Source: Anthoceros angustus (taxonomy: Eukaryota > Streptophyta > Anthocerotopsida > Anthocerotales > Anthocerotaceae). From it: a stretch of 64,000 nt of DNA. Location of the stretch: NCBI GenBank assembly GCA_010909165.1, contig MU008155.1, forward strand, positions 1,984,001-2,048,000, given 5' to 3'. Of the stretch, positions 62,286 to 64,000 are shown one piece after another. Each line of letters begins with the position of its first letter. Positions within the stretch are counted from its first letter, which is position 1. Both the position numbers and the translations under genes were made by a program. The notes beneath the pieces were generated by a model that saw nothing but the letters and a program-made list of their open reading frames with translations, was not told the origin of the DNA and ran no database searches.

Positions 62286-64000
62286 GGCCCGTTTCACAAG
62301 CCCGGTACATTTTTAGCGCATGTAAGTGACATGTGGCGTGTGCCAGCGCCACAGTGGGCAATGTATACCACTCCTGGCATGGCCACGGTGGGGGTTTTCC
62401 TCGTTCCTCGTTTCACAAGACCGGTATATTTTTTCACATGTGGTCCCACGCTCTTTCACATGGACCCACCATTTTACCCATAGAGGTGTATATAAGGCTC
62501 TAGCTTATGCGGTCAAAGGCGTTTCATTTGCTTCTTTTTCTCATAGGTGTGCAGGTTGGAGGTTGGAGCTTGGAGCTTGGAGCTTGGATTTTGAGTGGAG
62601 GGCTTCACTAGTTTATCATGGTGAAGCTACTTCACATTCTTTGCTTTTGAATTTACTACCGTTCATATGTTGCAATACAATGAGGCAGGCACTAGCAGGG
62701 GTTCACATGCACATAGGCGTAGCCGGCGTCATTGGGTCATTCAACGTTCTCAAATGTTCTGCCACAGCAGCCTTACGCGGACATACACTGCAGAGTTGTT
62801 CAAGAACAGGATGCGTGTAAGTAGACCTACCTTTGACTTCATTTGTATGAAGTTGGCACCTATACTTCAAAAACAAGACAGAATTACTAGAGATGCAGTC
62901 CCAGTGCATGCTCGAGTATCCATTAGTTTAATGCGCTTGGCTGGTGGGGATAGATTGTCCACTATTGCTGACCTGTATGGGTATAGTACATCTACTGTTC
63001 AAGGTATCGTATTACAATTTTGCAATGCTCTTAGGGCTATCTTGCATGATGTGTATATCCAATGGCCATCCAGGAGTAAGATGGAGATGTATGCAAGAGT
63101 TTGAGGCATTGAGAGGAATTCCTTATGTTATAGGAGCAGATGGTAGCCATATTCCCATCATAGCACCAAAAGAGTACCATGTCGACTATTATTGTAGGAA
63201 GGGGTTTCATAGTTGCTTGCTTCAATTAGTAGTGAATGCAAAAGGAATGGTTTGGGATTATGATTTCGGTTGGGCAGGTAGAATGAATGATTGGAACTTG
63301 TGGGAGCGGTCGGAAATTGGAAAGAGATGTGCAGCAGGTATGCTAGATGAGTTTGCCTTAGTGGGAGATGCAGGTTATTGGCCTCGAGTACATCTATTAA
63401 CTCCATTCTGTGGGCATAAAGATGGATCTACACCGGAGGAAGCCAATTGGAATTTTATTCAATCTAGTACTCGAATGGTGGTGGAAAGGACATACGGCAT
63501 GCTGAAAAGTAGGTTTCGTATTTTGCTAAAAAGAAATGATATGAAGTTGAAAAATGTGCCTTGTGTTGTTAGTGCATGCCTAGTATTGCATAACATGTGT
63601 GTGGAGCGTAATGATGGCTTTGAGGATGAATGGTTCAATCAAGCTACTCTTGAACTTCAAAGCTCCGCTTCTAGCAATCATTAGCGGCGGACTCCACTGC
63701 AACAAGAAGCTTCAAGGGTAGCTGTAGAGACTTTGTATGAAATCAACAATGCATATAATAAGCATGGGCAAAGACGAAATATGGTGAATGTGGAAGACCA
63801 TGCCGATGGTGGAGACCAAAACCCATATGCAAGGGCTGGTTATAAACAAGGTGTGGGACGTTGGAGGGCTTTAGCCAAAAGCTTGTATGAATTGCGCTTG
63901 AAAAGATGGGCAAACGAGGTTTTGAGTCCAGAGTCTGAGACGGAGAACGAAGGTGAACAATAAAAACTAAAACACTTAAATTTCCAAAACCAGCCCTTGG
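62286..64000 (+). mobile_element. PIF/Harbinger DNA transposon, right end outside window
   Basis: The likely left end is GGCCCGTTTCACAAGCC at 62286, preceded by TAA (62283-62285), matching the 3-bp TWA target of this superfamily. A related subterminal phrase, cgtttcacaagaccggtata, recurs at about 62404. The transposase gene lies inside. The element interrupts a copia remnant. The right inverted repeat is beyond position 64000, so the boundary claim rests on one end. Confidence 0.7.
62667..63963 (+). pseudogene. Harbinger (HARBI1-type, DDE_Tnp_4) transposase, frameshifted
   Basis: The first frame (62667-63104) has the helix-turn-helix region: F-D-F-I-C-M-K-L-A-P-I-L and V-S-I-S-L-M-R-L-A-G-G-D, then S-T-I-A-D-L-Y-G-Y-S-T-S-T-V. 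A one-base frame change near 63103 leads into the catalytic frame, which ends at 63684. DDE landmarks are G-A-D-G-S-H-I-P-I, G-D-A-G-Y-W-P-R and V-V-E-R-T-Y-G-M-L-K-S-R-F. After the TAG at 63682 the same frame stays open to 63963 with a basic tail (W-R-A-L-A-K-S-L-Y-E-L-R). No second, MYB-like ORF is seen before the window edge. One indel and perhaps one stop make it a recently dead copy. Confidence 0.88.

Overview
The window is nuclear DNA of a seed-free land plant, most likely a fern or lycophyte. Genes carry many short GT-AG introns. One gene encodes an axonemal coiled-coil protein (CFAP58), which implies flagellate sperm. There are three pentatricopeptide-repeat genes, one of the DYW class with an aberrant C-terminus, and several plastid or secretory plant proteins. 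GC content changes sharply between genic blocks, which are GC-rich with microsatellites, and AT-rich repeat blocks.

Layout. 1-9000 is repeat territory: a Ty1/copia gag fragment, a roughly 2.1-kb unit duplicated in tandem that carries solo LTRs, an inverted fourth LTR copy, and decayed coding remnants. 10000-25500 is genic: an arabinogalactan peptide (+), a TIFY8-like regulator (-), L-arabinokinase with 27 exons (-), and a plastid NiCoT-type transporter with several frameshifts (-). 27300-34800 holds two head-to-head copies of a PLS-DYW PPR gene. The left copy is broken and the right copy intact, and between them lie a TA-flanked MITE, SINE-like pieces and a minisatellite. 35500-44000 contains CFAP58 (-), a small membrane protein (+), a PPIL3-type cyclophilin (-) and a ZIP metal transporter (+). 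44400-50000 contains a coiled-coil gene, a decayed peptide deformylase, a partial copy of a plastid DnaJ-like gene, and a compact homologue of the RING-Cys-relay (RCR) module of the animal E3 ligase MYCBP2/Highwire. 52300-59500 contains the DnaJ-like zinc-finger gene, a P-class PPR gene, a VOC/glyoxalase-fold gene, an unrecognised gene and a broken short-chain dehydrogenase. 59700-64000 is again mobile DNA: a second MITE copy, copia pol remnants, and a PIF/Harbinger element running off the right edge.

The genes do not form a pathway. Several belong to organelle biology (PPRs, DnaJ-like, NiCoT, deformylase remnant) or to cell-wall sugar metabolism (arabinokinase salvages L-arabinose; the AG-peptide carries arabinogalactan). 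Exon-intron structures were worked out by hand from splice signals, reading phase and family conservation. Where the summed coding length matches the family and every phase agrees, confidence is high. The most unusual items are the stand-alone RCR ligase module, the DYW domain ending in D-R-P instead of D-Y-W, the solo LTRs with 4-bp target duplications, and a pattern of small indels that may partly be consensus error.
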